Assembly (NCBI GenBank): GCA_019279435.1
Contig: JAAALK010000079.1
Span: 66,288,330 to 66,352,329 of the forward strand
Direction of reading: 5' to 3'
DNA from: Zizania palustris
Lineage: Eukaryota > Streptophyta > Magnoliopsida > Poales > Poaceae
Length of the DNA stretch: 64,000 nucleotides
Below the pieces are notes generated by a model. The model searched no databases and was not told where the DNA came from. It saw only the letters and a list, made by a program, of their open reading frames with translations. A program made the position numbers and the translations under genes. Shown here piece by piece: positions 35,769-46,946 of the stretch; position 1 is the first letter of the stretch, and every line of letters begins with the position of its first letter.

Positions 35769-35925
35769 GAGCATCCACAATAATTATCTCAAATAGCTAA
35801 CTGATGGGGAGCTGAGAGAAGAATAAAAGTAATAATTTATTTCACTACTAATACTTGATCCCACACATAATATTTTTTTGGAATACGTGAAATCTCCTAT
35901 CTATTACTCGTCACTAATTATTATT
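35769..35925. mobile_element. Tourist-like MITE GAGCATCCACAAT, truncated copy
   Basis: Matches the element at 12352-12545 from GAGCATCCACAAT through GAGCTGAGAGAAGAATAAAA and GGAATACGTGAAATCTC, but the right terminal repeat is missing. Confidence 0.65.
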
Positions 35926-36605
35926 TTTTTTCCAAATTTTCTATCCACATAGAAAATAGAATAAATCTAACTAGTGAAATAGCTTACCATTCGCGCAAGA
36001 ATTCGTTTCGCTTTCGCGAGAGCCGGCCGCTTTGATTTCTTCCAACCGCCGTCTCTTTCGGCTCACCGAGATGGCTACAGAAGAAACAAAGCCCCTAATT
36101 AATAATAGGTAGCGACTTAAAATTAGTTTTAATATATCAAACAATATAATAAAATGAATTAATTTGGGTTAATAAGGGTTATTGGACTACTATTATAGCA
36201 CAATTATTGTTATTTTTAGACATCTATTAGTTCAAAATATCTATACAGACCTACACTAATTTTTAGCCAACTAGTTATTAACCATTTAACTATTAGTTTT
36301 AGTCCATCTAAAGACCCATTTTGCCGCCACCTGTTCTAAGATTTTTTTATTAGTAAATCAAGCTCTAAAGATATTAGATTTGAGGTGTGTATGCATTGAA
36401 ACTATTTATAAAATAATCTAGTTTATTTTGAATTAGCAATACAATTTCAAACTATTTTATTTTATTTTATTATACGAACTTAGACTCCGCCATAATTTAA
36501 GAATATATGTTCGTTTTAGTTTTTAGCGATTGCAACCGCTTTTAAAATCGGGAGCAAAAACAAACGTTCTCGATCCTGAATCTAGACCTTAATTAGATAT
36601 CTATC
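35926..36605. other. AT-rich intergenic DNA
   Basis: Nothing recognised. Confidence 0.4.
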
Positions 36606-36841
36606 TTAGAGCAAGTATAATAACTGGCTACAAGCAAGCTATAAACAAACTAAATACTGAGGTGGAAGAGAAAGAGATAAGCAAGCTGTAAGTTTGTAGC
36701 CAGCTTAGACACACGAACTAAGAAATTATGTGAGAGATATAAGTTGATCATGTATTAATGTTGAAGAGGTAGCTACTATACGGATAGGCTAAAAGATGGG
36801 CTATAAGCTAGCAGACGGCTATATTATTAGCCTTGCTCTTA
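36606..36841. mobile_element. Tourist-like MITE GAGCAAGTATAATA
   Basis: Element 36609-36838 with inverted ends GAGCAAGTATAATA and TATTATTAGCCTTGCTC, flanked by TTA at 36606-36608 and 36839-36841. Non-coding. Confidence 0.8.
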
Positions 36842-38077
36842 GATAAACATGCCCTTTGAGGTATGATTATGACAAACAGATCTCATCTATGATATACATG
36901 AAGCGGCCATGGAAATTTCAGCGAAGAAAATACGCAGGCTTGGATCCTCCTGACGCTCCTGTGCGGTGTGCGCCCCTTGGCGTTGCTTTCGCCGGAAAGC
37001 AGGCCTTCGTTTTCGGTGGCCACAGGACGAAGACCCGGGCTTCTTTCGCGCAAAAAAGAAGAGAAAACGAAGGTTGCGTTGCTACATGGCCATACGATTG
37101 GATGTTCCAAATATATCTGACGCCACTCTAATGTAGCGTTCTTCTTGTGTCTCTGCAAGCGACAGCTCCCCTTCTCTTGTTTTTTTCGTCGTCTTCGTCT
37201 TCTCACTGTGAGGTGCCAAATATTCTACGCGTACTTGCAGGGACCGAAATCTGTTCTAGAGAAACGGAATGACTGCATAAATGCATATTAGTTCGACTTT
37301 TTTAAAAAAGAAACCATCTGTTTTTCTTTGAAACTAGGTTTTTTGATCGTCTTTGAAAAAAATTACAAATGCAAACTTGTATTTGCAGATCCTGTCGCCG
37401 AGTCGTCGGCTCATATCAACCGTGCATTGTAGGTTTTGCCACGGAGCAATGGCGAGCCTCGTGTCGTCGTCGTTTCAATGGTCGACACAAGTAACTCATG
37501 TTGTCGAACCAACGGTCATAGTTTTAGTTTTGTATTTTTGTAAATATCATCGAAAAATACAGTTTCGAATAAAAAAATCTACTTTAAAGCTCTAACCATT
37601 CCCTTATTTCGACTCGTTGCAGGGCTACATACATAATTCCCTCTGAAGCTGAACACGTTTTCAGAGCGAGGACGCCAAGACGGTGCAGAATCCATAAGCA
37701 ATCAGTCGCTGCTCCCTGGAAAGATGGACTTCAACATAGAGACATAGGTTTCTAAGGTATAAGGTTTAGATTCTAGAGTTTAGGGTCGGTTGGGTTATAA
37801 ATTTTTTTTTATGGTTTTGTTTGGTACCGTTCTGCTTCACGTTTTATAGCTTGTTTCACATATGTCTAGCCAACACAAGTTTAGATCTTATTTTTTAGAT
37901 CTGCGAAAATGTAGATCCACGACTCCACTTCACGTTTTTTGTGGAGCACCTCAGGAGGTGCTATGATTCAGTTTTTAAAACAAAACGTGGAGTTCGCATA
38001 ATTTACCCATCAATGCTATTATAAACTTACAGGTTCACTTTTTTAAGTTGTTATTTATTACTTTTTCCATGTAGTAC
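36842..38077. other. Intergenic, no gene recognised
   Basis: A segment at about 36900-37130 is GC-richer and open on the plus strand (KYAGLDPPDAPVRCAPLGVA) but matches nothing I know. The rest is AT-rich. Confidence 0.35.
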
Positions 38078-38287
38078 TACCTCCATTAACTTTTAAATGA
38101 TGTCGTTAATTTTATTATTTATCTTATTCATTTTTTAAATATCATTTTTTTATAATTTGTTTTATTATTGAAGGTAATTCAGGTATAACTTATATTTTTA
38201 TATATTTATATAATTTTTTGAATAAGATGAATGGTCAAAGTTTGTGATAAAAAAGTCAACAATGTCATTTAAAAGTTAACGGAGGTA
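38078..38287. mobile_element. Stowaway-like MITE
   Basis: Element 38080-38285 with inverted ends CCTCCATTAACTTTTAAATG and CATTTAAAAGTTAACGGAGG and TA duplications at 38078-38079 and 38286-38287, as in Tc1/mariner-type Stowaway elements. Confidence 0.85.
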
Positions 38288-38520
38288 TCAAGTTGATAAA
38301 TTTAACGTAATAGACATGGAAAATAATATAATTAAAGATTAATGAATAACTCCGGGATAAAATTGTACATTCCTATCAAATTTACCATTCTTGAATCTAA
38401 TCTCCTCTACAATACAAGAAAGGCAAAGTACTCCATAGTGGAGCAGCAACTTCACCTTAGATCTAATTGTAAAAAAATTCCATGGAGTGTAGCAAATTTT
38501 AAGGGACTGTAGCAGTCTCA

Positions 38521-38822
38521 GGGGGTGTTTGGATCCAAGGGCTAAAGCAAAAGGGGCTAAAATTTAGTCCCTTTAGGGGCTAAAAATCCAAAAACACTAA
38601 GGTTAAAAAGGGACTAAAATTTTTTAGCCCATTAGTCCTAGGGAGGAGCTAAAGAGGGGCTAAAATACTCCCTTTCCACTCATACACCCACCATGCATAC
38701 ATGCATGAAAAGCAAGAGCAATAAATGCTTTAGCCTTTTTTAGCCCTTAGATTCAGACAGGGATTGACTAAAATTTTAGCTTTTTTGGTCATTTTGTTTT
38801 AGCCCTCAAACATGTTTTTCAT
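38521..38822. mobile_element. MITE rich in GGGGCTAAA/TTTAGTCCC
   Basis: Starts GGGGGTGTTTGGATCC and ends TTAGCCCTCAAACATG, with many GGGCTAAA and TTTAGTCCC motifs in both orientations. Related in style to the element at 11560. Confidence 0.6.
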
Positions 38823-39880
38823 AATGAATCGCTAGCTGGGCCTGGACGAGGCAATTAGGCAAAGAGATGGACCTCCACGTAGAGGCCTAGGTTTCCTAGG
38901 CGACGGCCGATTTGTCCGTGGCCGTGGTGTCTGTGAAACGGGCCTGCTCCTTCCAGGCCCAGCTATTTTGCTGCCTCCCATCCCACTGTCATAATTATAA
39001 TTATGGACGACAAATCACCAACTAATCGTACTGGAGTGCCTAATCGCAATCGAGATTCGAGACTGTGATAAGCTTGGTTTGAAAACAGAGCAGGGTTCAG
39101 CTCTTGTCATCACGTCACGTGGTGGACTAGATACCCTAGACGTCACACGCACCGTACCCACTGACGCGTGGGCCCCTAAAACGTCACGACCCCTAGTTGC
39201 TCAGACTTTTTTTTCTGGAGATTCAAGAAAGTACCATCAAAATATCCGGCCCGTAGATAGTATATAATATTGTAACTGTATATTTTGTATCGAATATAAA
39301 AAATTTTAAATGTTAATACAGTATATTAAGTTAATACAGTATATTAATGATAAAAACATATTATTCTCCTCGGGATATATGTGAGCGTGAGTACGAAAGT
39401 GAAGAAAGAATAACGAATAATAAAGTCTCGAGGGTAGTAGTGATATTTTCAAGATAAAAATTATCTTTTATAACTCATAAATACTACGTTCCTATATTTT
39501 TTTAAAAAAATGGAATTTAAAACTTATTACATTATAATGGATGAATTAGAAATGAAGTAAGGATCTGTGTAGAAAAAGTTTAAGATTATAAAAACCTATG
39601 GAGTAACGATATAAGAAGATATGTTTTTCAATTTCTTAATTCTATATAATTTGCAAATTATATGAATATTAATTATCATAATCTAAAATAAGAATTTAAT
39701 TTGTTTGAAAGACTTACATTTTAATTTTTTCCCAACAAATACAACATTAGATCTCATTAGAATTCAAGTTCAACGTGCTGCACTTGAAAATAATATTTCA
39801 AATAAGATCGAAATTCAATAAATTTATACCAAACAAGCATGTTTAGGTTGATCTATGTATGATTTATGAAAAAACAAGCG
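38823..39880. other. Intergenic, GTPase gene upstream region
   Basis: No gene recognised; strongly AT-rich from 39250 to 39850. The GTPase gene promoter probably occupies the last part (CTTAAATACGG near 39890 could be its TATA region). Confidence 0.35.
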
Positions 39881-40173
39881 CCCGCTTAAATACGGAATCT
39901 GGAGGGGAAGGGAGAAGGAGAGGCGGTCGCATCATTCCCCTGTCCGTCTTCTCCGCTCAAATTTCCCTCCTCCCTGACTTCGTCGTCGTCTCCGATTCGA
40001 GTTGCTTCCCTAGCCTCGGATCCCCGCGGCCCGTGCGCCGTTGTCCGTTGCTGGATCCCTTCGACGGGGGCGTTTGGGGGGTCCAGTTGACGGCGCCGAC
40101 GTGGACCATTGAAGCTCGCTTTGTCGCATCAGGGCGACTGGGGTGTCGTGCTTGCCCGTGTGGCGGAGATCTG

Positions 40174-40200
40174 GGAGGAGGAGGAGGAGGAGGAGGAGGA
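40174..40200 (+). repeat. (GGA)n trinucleotide in the GTPase 5' UTR
   Basis: About nine tandem GGA/GAG units, 50 bp upstream of the ATG at 40248. Confidence 0.9.
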
Positions 40201-40247
40201 GAAGGAGGAAGTGAAGGCTGCGGAGGTGATTGGCTGCTGGGGCAGAG

Positions 40248-43200
40248 ATGGGGCGGTGGGCCGTCGGGATCTGCGGGCTGGTGCTGATTTGGCTCGCCGC
40301 GGCCGCCGCAGGAGACCCCGAACCCGACGAGCTAGAGCGCGCGTAAGCATCGATTCCGCCTCGTGATTCTGCTTCGTTGGTGGCTGGGTGTCAATCTCGT
40401 TGCTTGTGTTTTGGGGTTGGATTTCGCACTGGATTGCCCAATGTTGCGTTGCGTGTGTTGCTAGCATTTGCGCGTGTATCGATTGACTTTGAACGGTTTA
40501 GGGGATACATGCAACGTAGAGTTCTGGGAGGCTCTCAGCCATGGGATTCGTACGGTGCAGTGATGTTGATTCTGATCAGATTCTCGGCGCCAAACCCGTC
40601 ATCGTTTTGTCATGTGAGTCTCATGTCGCCATTGCAGGGGAGTTGAAAGAGCAAGTTAGGTGAGATGTCGAGGACTTATGGGTGGTTGGTACTTGGTACA
40701 TTCTACATTCCAGCACATGAAAAAGGCCAGACCGATGTGTGTTTCGAATGACTTGTGAGCGGGCTGCAACTGTTGCATCCTGGCAGCAGTATTAAATTTA
40801 AAAATCCAGGTGGACAATGGCTAATTTGATGAACTATACTCTTTCTGTAATTGCTTGTTAATATTGTTCCTGCTTGATTTTTTTCTGCACTTCACCGTTA
40901 TCCTATAAAGAGATCCTTTAGGGTTATGTTTCACCACATGACTGGAATGCACGTTCTTCATAGATTATGTCACAATGCAAACTGACAGTGTGAAGGTATT
41001 TAGTAAGAGACCACTGTTGAAGTTTCAGTGAGTTGACTGAAGCGAGTACTTTCGTAATCCTTCAAACCTTCATGTAGACAACTTTGTTTACTTTCTACTA
41101 CGATGTTTTTGAATTTTCTGTTGTAAACATGGCATTGAGTTATTGAGTATCAGTGTGTATACCTGTATAGGTTTCCAATTGTGGAGCCAGATTATGGCCA
41201 CACTAAACTCCGTCTCTCAGAACAAGGTCTTGAGGCAATTCGAAGGATTGAAACTCCTATTGCTGTTGTCGGTGTAAGTTTGAAGTTAACATTTGGAAGA
41301 GCTTTACATTCTTTGTCATCTTGCGTTCTTTAATAAAGCCAAAACACATTGTTGTTTGCTTGTGCACAAAAATGAGTGTGGTACCTCAACGACTGATTGT
41401 TTCTCAACATAGGTCATTGGACCATATCGATCTGGCAAGTCTTTTCTCCTCAACCAGCTTCTGTCCTTATCATGTGATAAAGGTATATGGTGATTCTGGT
41501 ATTTGATGCTATGGATTTGGTGAAATGCATATTGGTCTAAGAGACATTTAGTATTAATGAGAATTCGGTACCTATGCAGGTTTTGGAGTTGGCCATATGC
41601 GAGATACTAAAACTAAGGGTGAGCACATTTTTTCTTGTATTAATGTCTTGTAGTTGTATCATCTATATGCTGATTGATTCTTATCAAGGTTTAATCACAC
41701 ATGTTTGATTGCTCCAGGTATATGGGTTTGGGGTACACCTGTTGAGATGGATGTTGATGGTTCAAAAGTGTCTGTCCTTTTTCTTGACACTGAAGGATTT
41801 GAAAGTATTGGGAAGTCAAGTGTATATGATGATAGGTTTGTTCCTATAAATGAGACGTGAAAATAATTTCGATCTAGTTTTCCTAGGATTGAAAGGTTAC
41901 CATTGTCCGTACATCATAATCTTAATTTCATTTGTGGCAGGATATTTGCTTTGGCAACAGTCTTAAGCTCTGTGCTGATCTACAACCTTCCTGAGACGGT
42001 AATCTCTCTCTATTTCTAATACACTTACACACATGCACACATTTATCTGTTTGTGTGTGTTTTGAATTTTACTTGTTACACCGCAGGTGCGTGAGGCTGA
42101 TATATCCAGGCTCTCATTTGCTGTTGAGATTGCAGAAGAATTCTATGGGAGGTTTGTTTCTCTCTGGGTATTTTCATTTGCACTTTACTCCTTTCCTAGT
42201 ACTAACAATTTTTCTGAAAATTTTGATGTTCTTCACCATGGTGAGCAGAGTGAAGGTAATGTTCCATCACCATAGATCTATCTGCTTATGAGAATTATGT
42301 ACAACTGCTAATGGAAGATGTTTATTTTTAGGGGCAAGATATTGCTTTTGAACCAGCAAAGCTCCTCTGGCTTATCCAGAGGGATTTCCTGCGTAAGTTG
42401 CTTCTTGCATTGTTTTTTGCTATAAAGATGGTTTATTAGCAGTTTAGGTTCTAATTTGTTTGTACATAAATTCATATTGGGTATTGGCACATAACCTAGA
42501 CATGACTAGTGGCGATAATTGTATACTTCATGTAAGGAACTACAGGTGGATATATGACAATTTTGTTTGGGTTCCAATGTGTGTGAACGTAGCATAACAT
42601 TTTATAGAGAAACAGTGACACAAACGTCCAGTGAGATGTGTAACCTCAGTTATTTCATGATCTCATATAATTAAAATTGCTTCAACCGTGATAACTTGGC
42701 TTTAATAAGGCACATTTTACTTGATTTATTAAATGTAAAATGGAGCCAACTCTTAAAAATGTCTATCGTGTCACCTCTCTGCTGAAATAAATGTGGCAAT
42801 AAAAATGGTATGTATTTTCTAAAGTGTCTGATATTTTACCTATCACTCTTTAGTTTTTAGTAAGTAGTAACTTTAACTTTGTGAGCAGAAGGAAAATCTG
42901 TTCAGCAAATGGTCAATGAAGCTCTCCAACGGGTGCCTAATGAAAATGGTTAGTTTAAGCAGCCTTATCAACTAATTGTTCCGTTAATGGTATTTGTACA
43001 TCTAGAGTGTTGTGCAATGTTGATCGATAATTTTTAATCTATTTCTGCAGAGGACAAATATATTGATGAGGTACAGTTATTTACGGAAGTGTGCATATTT
43101 TATCAGAAGGTCGTGTCATACAGCCACTGCCTCAAAACTTGATTTCTCTATGTTTCTAGGTTAATCAAATCAGAGATTCGTTGGCAGTTATGGGCAACAA

Positions 43201-45758
43201 CAGCACTGCTTTTAGCCTGCCCCAGGTGTATTTCTGACCTTGTAGTATCTCATTAGAGCTATTTAAATTATCTTCTCTTGCATAGTGCATCAGTTTTGTA
43301 TTTTGAGTGTTAAACATTGGTATTGTGCATTTGATTACATGCACCACATTTGTGCTGTATAGTATAATTGACCGTGATGCTTGTCTTGTTACCCATACTC
43401 CCATAGAATGAACTATTGAGATGCTTTTTTACAGCCACATCTACAAAGAACAAGGTTATGTGAAATGGATGACAAGGAGCTTGACCACTTGTATGTAGAA
43501 AGGCGGGATCAATTGAAACAGGTCGTTGCATCCATCACAAAACCTAAAATTGTGCAGGGGAAAACTCTAAATGGAAAGGAGTTTGTGTCCTTCTTGCAGC
43601 AGGTAAATTACTTGCAATGATTATTTTCAACATCTGTATAATCCATTAGATTTTTCTATTGACTTCTTTTTGTGCTCCAGATTATTGACGCTTTAAATAA
43701 AGGAGAGATCCCTTCGACAGGATCTCTTGTTGAAATTTTCAATAAAGCCATTCTTGAACGCTGTCTGAAGTTGTATAGGGAGAAAATGGATGGATTAGGT
43801 CTACCAGTACCAGTAGACAGACTGCAGCAAGCTCATGAGGTGGCAAATGATCAAGCTAGGATGCTGTTTAATAAGCAGCACTTTGGTAAACACCATGCTG
43901 CTCAATCAATCCTCAAGCTTGATGATGAAATTAAAAAGGTTTGTCAACAGCACATAACATTCTTTTTTAATATGCATGAAGTCTAAACATTAATAGATTA
44001 TAATAATTTGGGATGCATTCCAAGACAAATCAATTATGCATCCTGGCATGGAACTCCTGCAAGGGATACAATATGCAATGAATTGCTAAGGATCTTCACA
44101 TGATGAAATATCAATTCCTGCTGTCCTGCTCCTGCATTTTGTATGTAATTATAAAATTATAGCCCGCATTATGATGTTGAATTGAAATCTTTTGTGTCAT
44201 TTGGTAATGATAGTTTTTTGCTTTCCTTTCTGTAGCATCTGTTACATGCCTTGTAATCAACTTTCACATTCTATGTGATAATATATTTACATACTTACAG
44301 GATATACCTTGTAGGTGTACAGAAACTTCCTTCTAGTAAATGAGTATCAATCATCAAAGCTGTGTGAAGCACGTTTCTCGGAATGTGAAGATAAAATGGA
44401 TCACCTTCAAGTCTTGAAACTTCCTTCAATGGCAAAGTTCAACGCAGGGTTTCTTCACTGCAATCGAAGTTTTGTAAGGGACTGTGTGGGGCCTGCAAAG
44501 GAAAGCTATGAACGTAGAATGTCAAAGGTATGTGTTATGTTCCATTTACCGTAATCCAAGATTGTTTGCATGACAACTATGGAGCTAACCCAATGATGAT
44601 ACGATTAATTTCATTCAGTGTGCTGTGCTTTTGCATTTCCTTAGTAATTGGGCGAGAGCTCATTTGCCTTGTGACTTGTTACTGCACCGATTAAGCATCA
44701 TCTGTCATTTTTATTTTCTCATATAGCTATTGCTAGAGACATGAATTTATCTCATACTCCCTCTGATTCTAAACACAAGTTTTTGCACATCAATTAAGAA
44801 ACCAACTTAAATGACCGCATTGCCCCTCATTTATTCTGCATTGAAAAAGATGATCATTTATTTGTGAAGGAATAAGGATAGCATTTATTTGGTAAGGGTA
44901 AACATAAAGGGGAAATGAAAAGGTTTCCAAATATTTTAAAACGACTTATATTTGTGAAAGAGTTGACAATGCTAACATGACCTATAAGGAATGGGAGTAT
45001 TGCCCTTTGAAAAGCATTGCAACATAGCACTTGTAATTTCCTTTCCTGATCTGTATTCTGTGAATAAATAAAAGAATTCTATTAAGATGATGAACTAATG
45101 CATATATTAGGGTCTTGCCAGTTGCCACAACATGTTAGAGTGATGTCTTCTGCCTTTCCTGTCAATCTACAGGTTGTTTCAGCTCTTGCTAATTACGTTA
45201 TGTATCTAAATCTAACTAAACTCTGATCTGATATTGCATACAGATGCTTTCCAAGTCTCGAGCTCTTTTTATCAAGGAGTACAATAACAAGCTCTTCAAT
45301 TGGTTGGTGACCTTCTCCCTAGTCATGGTGGTTGTTGGGCGCTTTGTCATCAAGTTCTTTTTGCTTGAGATTATTGCCTGGGTGATGTTCATCTTCCTGG
45401 AGACATACACCAGAATGTTCTGGTCAGCAGAGTCATTGTACTACAACCCAGCTTGGCACATAATCGTTTCTTCCTGGGAAACTATCGTGTACAGCCCAAT
45501 TCTCGATCTGGACAGGTAAAACCTTGGCCCTCTCCACGCTTGCATGCGTAATTGCTAGCGTATATACATACAACATGCCCCTGTTCATCTGTTTCCTTCC
45601 GCATGTTGTGCAGATGGGCCATCCCCATCGTGCTATTGTTGTCGTTTACGCTTCTTTACTGGCGATGCTTCGGTAGAAGAAAACGGGGCAGCCGATCATC
45701 ACTCCTGCCGCTGTACAAGAGCTCTCACAAGAACACAGCTCGCGCAAGATCAGACTAA
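40248..45758 (+). CDS. Guanylate-binding-protein-like GTPase, 17 exons
   Basis: Exons 40248-40342, 41171-41273, 41413-41482, 41580-41618, 41718-41835, 41941-41998, 42087-42151, 42249-42255, 42332-42392, 42889-42948, 43051-43070, 43160-43225, 43435-43602, 43681-43938, 44315-44527, 45244-45515 and 45614-45758 keep one frame for 605 residues. Residues 1-21 form a signal peptide or anchor (GLVLIWLAAAAA). The GB1/RHD3-type G domain shows the P-loop GPYRSGKS (69-76), the switch Thr in RDTKTKGIWVW, DTEGF near 122-126, and the family RD motif in WLIQRDF (202-203). A helical GBP C-terminal region follows, then hydrophobic segments from about 487 to 520 and WAIPIVLLLSFTLLYW near 558-573, then a basic tail. 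Large GTPases of this family act at membranes or in condensates; some plant GBPLs work in immunity. This resembles the membrane-bound plant type; its substrate process is not evident. Confidence 0.94.
42249..42255 (+). other. 7-nt microexon of the GTPase gene
   Basis: AGTGAAG between acceptor GAGCAG and donor GTAATG. Joining ...TATGGGAG + AGTGAAG + GGGCAAGAT gives FYGRVKGQDIAFEP without a gap, agreeing with what I remember of plant homologues. Skipping it would shift the frame. Confidence 0.8.
44755..44999. mobile_element. Stowaway-like MITE in the GTPase intron 15
   Basis: Element 44757-44997 starts CTCCCTCTGATTCTAAACAC and ends CCTATAAGGAATGGGAG with TA on both sides. Imperfect TIRs of the CTCCCTCYGNYYC type. 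Confidence 0.7.
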
Positions 45759-46480
45759 TCCGGTGCTCTTTTTTATCTGAAAGAACAATACAATACAAAG
45801 TGTCCAACTTGTACAAGAGGATTGCTGTGAAAGTGAAACTGCCTTCCATGCAGTTGGATTGGACGGGCCTTCTTTTGGTGGTTCCCTGCCAATTGTATCT
45901 TGGATCATTCTTTTTTGGCCACGGACGACGACGGTGAAGTATGCGCAACCCTTTGTGTGGTTGGTGTATGCACTTCTTGTGTAGCTAGGCTGTTGATGCG
46001 ACCACCTCATTAATTTATTCTTCACACCCGCTGGTGGATCTTTATATAAACGAAAAAAAATTCTTGACGACAAATTTACAGGTAATAACTACGCTTGCTT
46101 GTATGATTAAACTGTGAATCCGTGAAAATTTGGTGGTGACAAGTTTTGTGAGTACACTCGTCTGGGCTACCAGTTTAACATTAAGAGAAACAGCTTAGCG
46201 AGAACCGTCTAAATTTGAAGCGGGTGTTTTATCACTTTCAATATATTAGTTTATTTCTAGATCACGTAGCCACTGAGTTATATGTATAATATATGAAAAA
46301 ATCAAAACTGTTGAAGAGTTGAAGAATTTTTTAAATAATCATTTTTAGTTTGGCGACAATAGGTCTGTCACCAAACCATGGATCATGTATAAATTTATAA
46401 CAATTTTAAAGTCAACCTAGAAATGCACAATTATTAATAAAATGAGTGTTAAAAATCAATATCTTAAGACTAACGGCTAC
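45759..46480. other. GTPase gene 3' UTR and intergenic
   Basis: The 3' UTR likely runs to about 46070. The rest is AT-rich with no gene recognised. Confidence 0.45.
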
Positions 46481-46483
46481 GAA

Positions 46484-46612
46484 TGTTGGCCGAGCCAGGA
46501 GGCTTGGCTCGAGTTCGGCTCGGTGGCACAGCGAGCCGAGCCAGGCTCGGCTCGGCTCTGCCGAGCCCGAGCTGGCTCGCGAGCCCCGAGCCAAACTGCC
46601 ACCCCTAGCTAC
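46484..46612. repeat. GAGCC-rich dispersed repeat fragment
   Basis: Dense GAGCC/GGCTC motifs (GCCGAGCC, CTCGGCTCGG) ending GCCAAACTGCCACCCCTAG. The sequence resembles the ends of widespread grass repeats; boundaries and class were not resolved. Confidence 0.4.
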
Positions 46613-46946
46613 GATAACAAATTATTGAAGGAGATTACCGAAACTAGTGTAAATTATGGGCAACCACGCCAATGAACATTTGGGTAATGTGTTTTTGTTG
46701 GATATTTAATAATTTGTCGTGAATTTAATTATTTATCACTCTAATCCCGAGACCTAGATGATCCCACGTGACCACATGTTATCAACACAAATGACAAATA
46801 ACTAAACAACACACTTAAAAGTGAGAAACAATTGAATCAGCAACAAGGGGACACCAGAGGTGTCCCTTAAAGAATGCAGAATGAAGACACGACCAACAAT
46901 GAACCTCACATGGTACCAATGCAAACGGGGGCAGGGCAGGGCAGGC

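Noticed and set aside
36856..37131. 91-codon plus-strand frame
   Set aside because: No homology recognised and no gene context; left as unexplained intergenic sequence.
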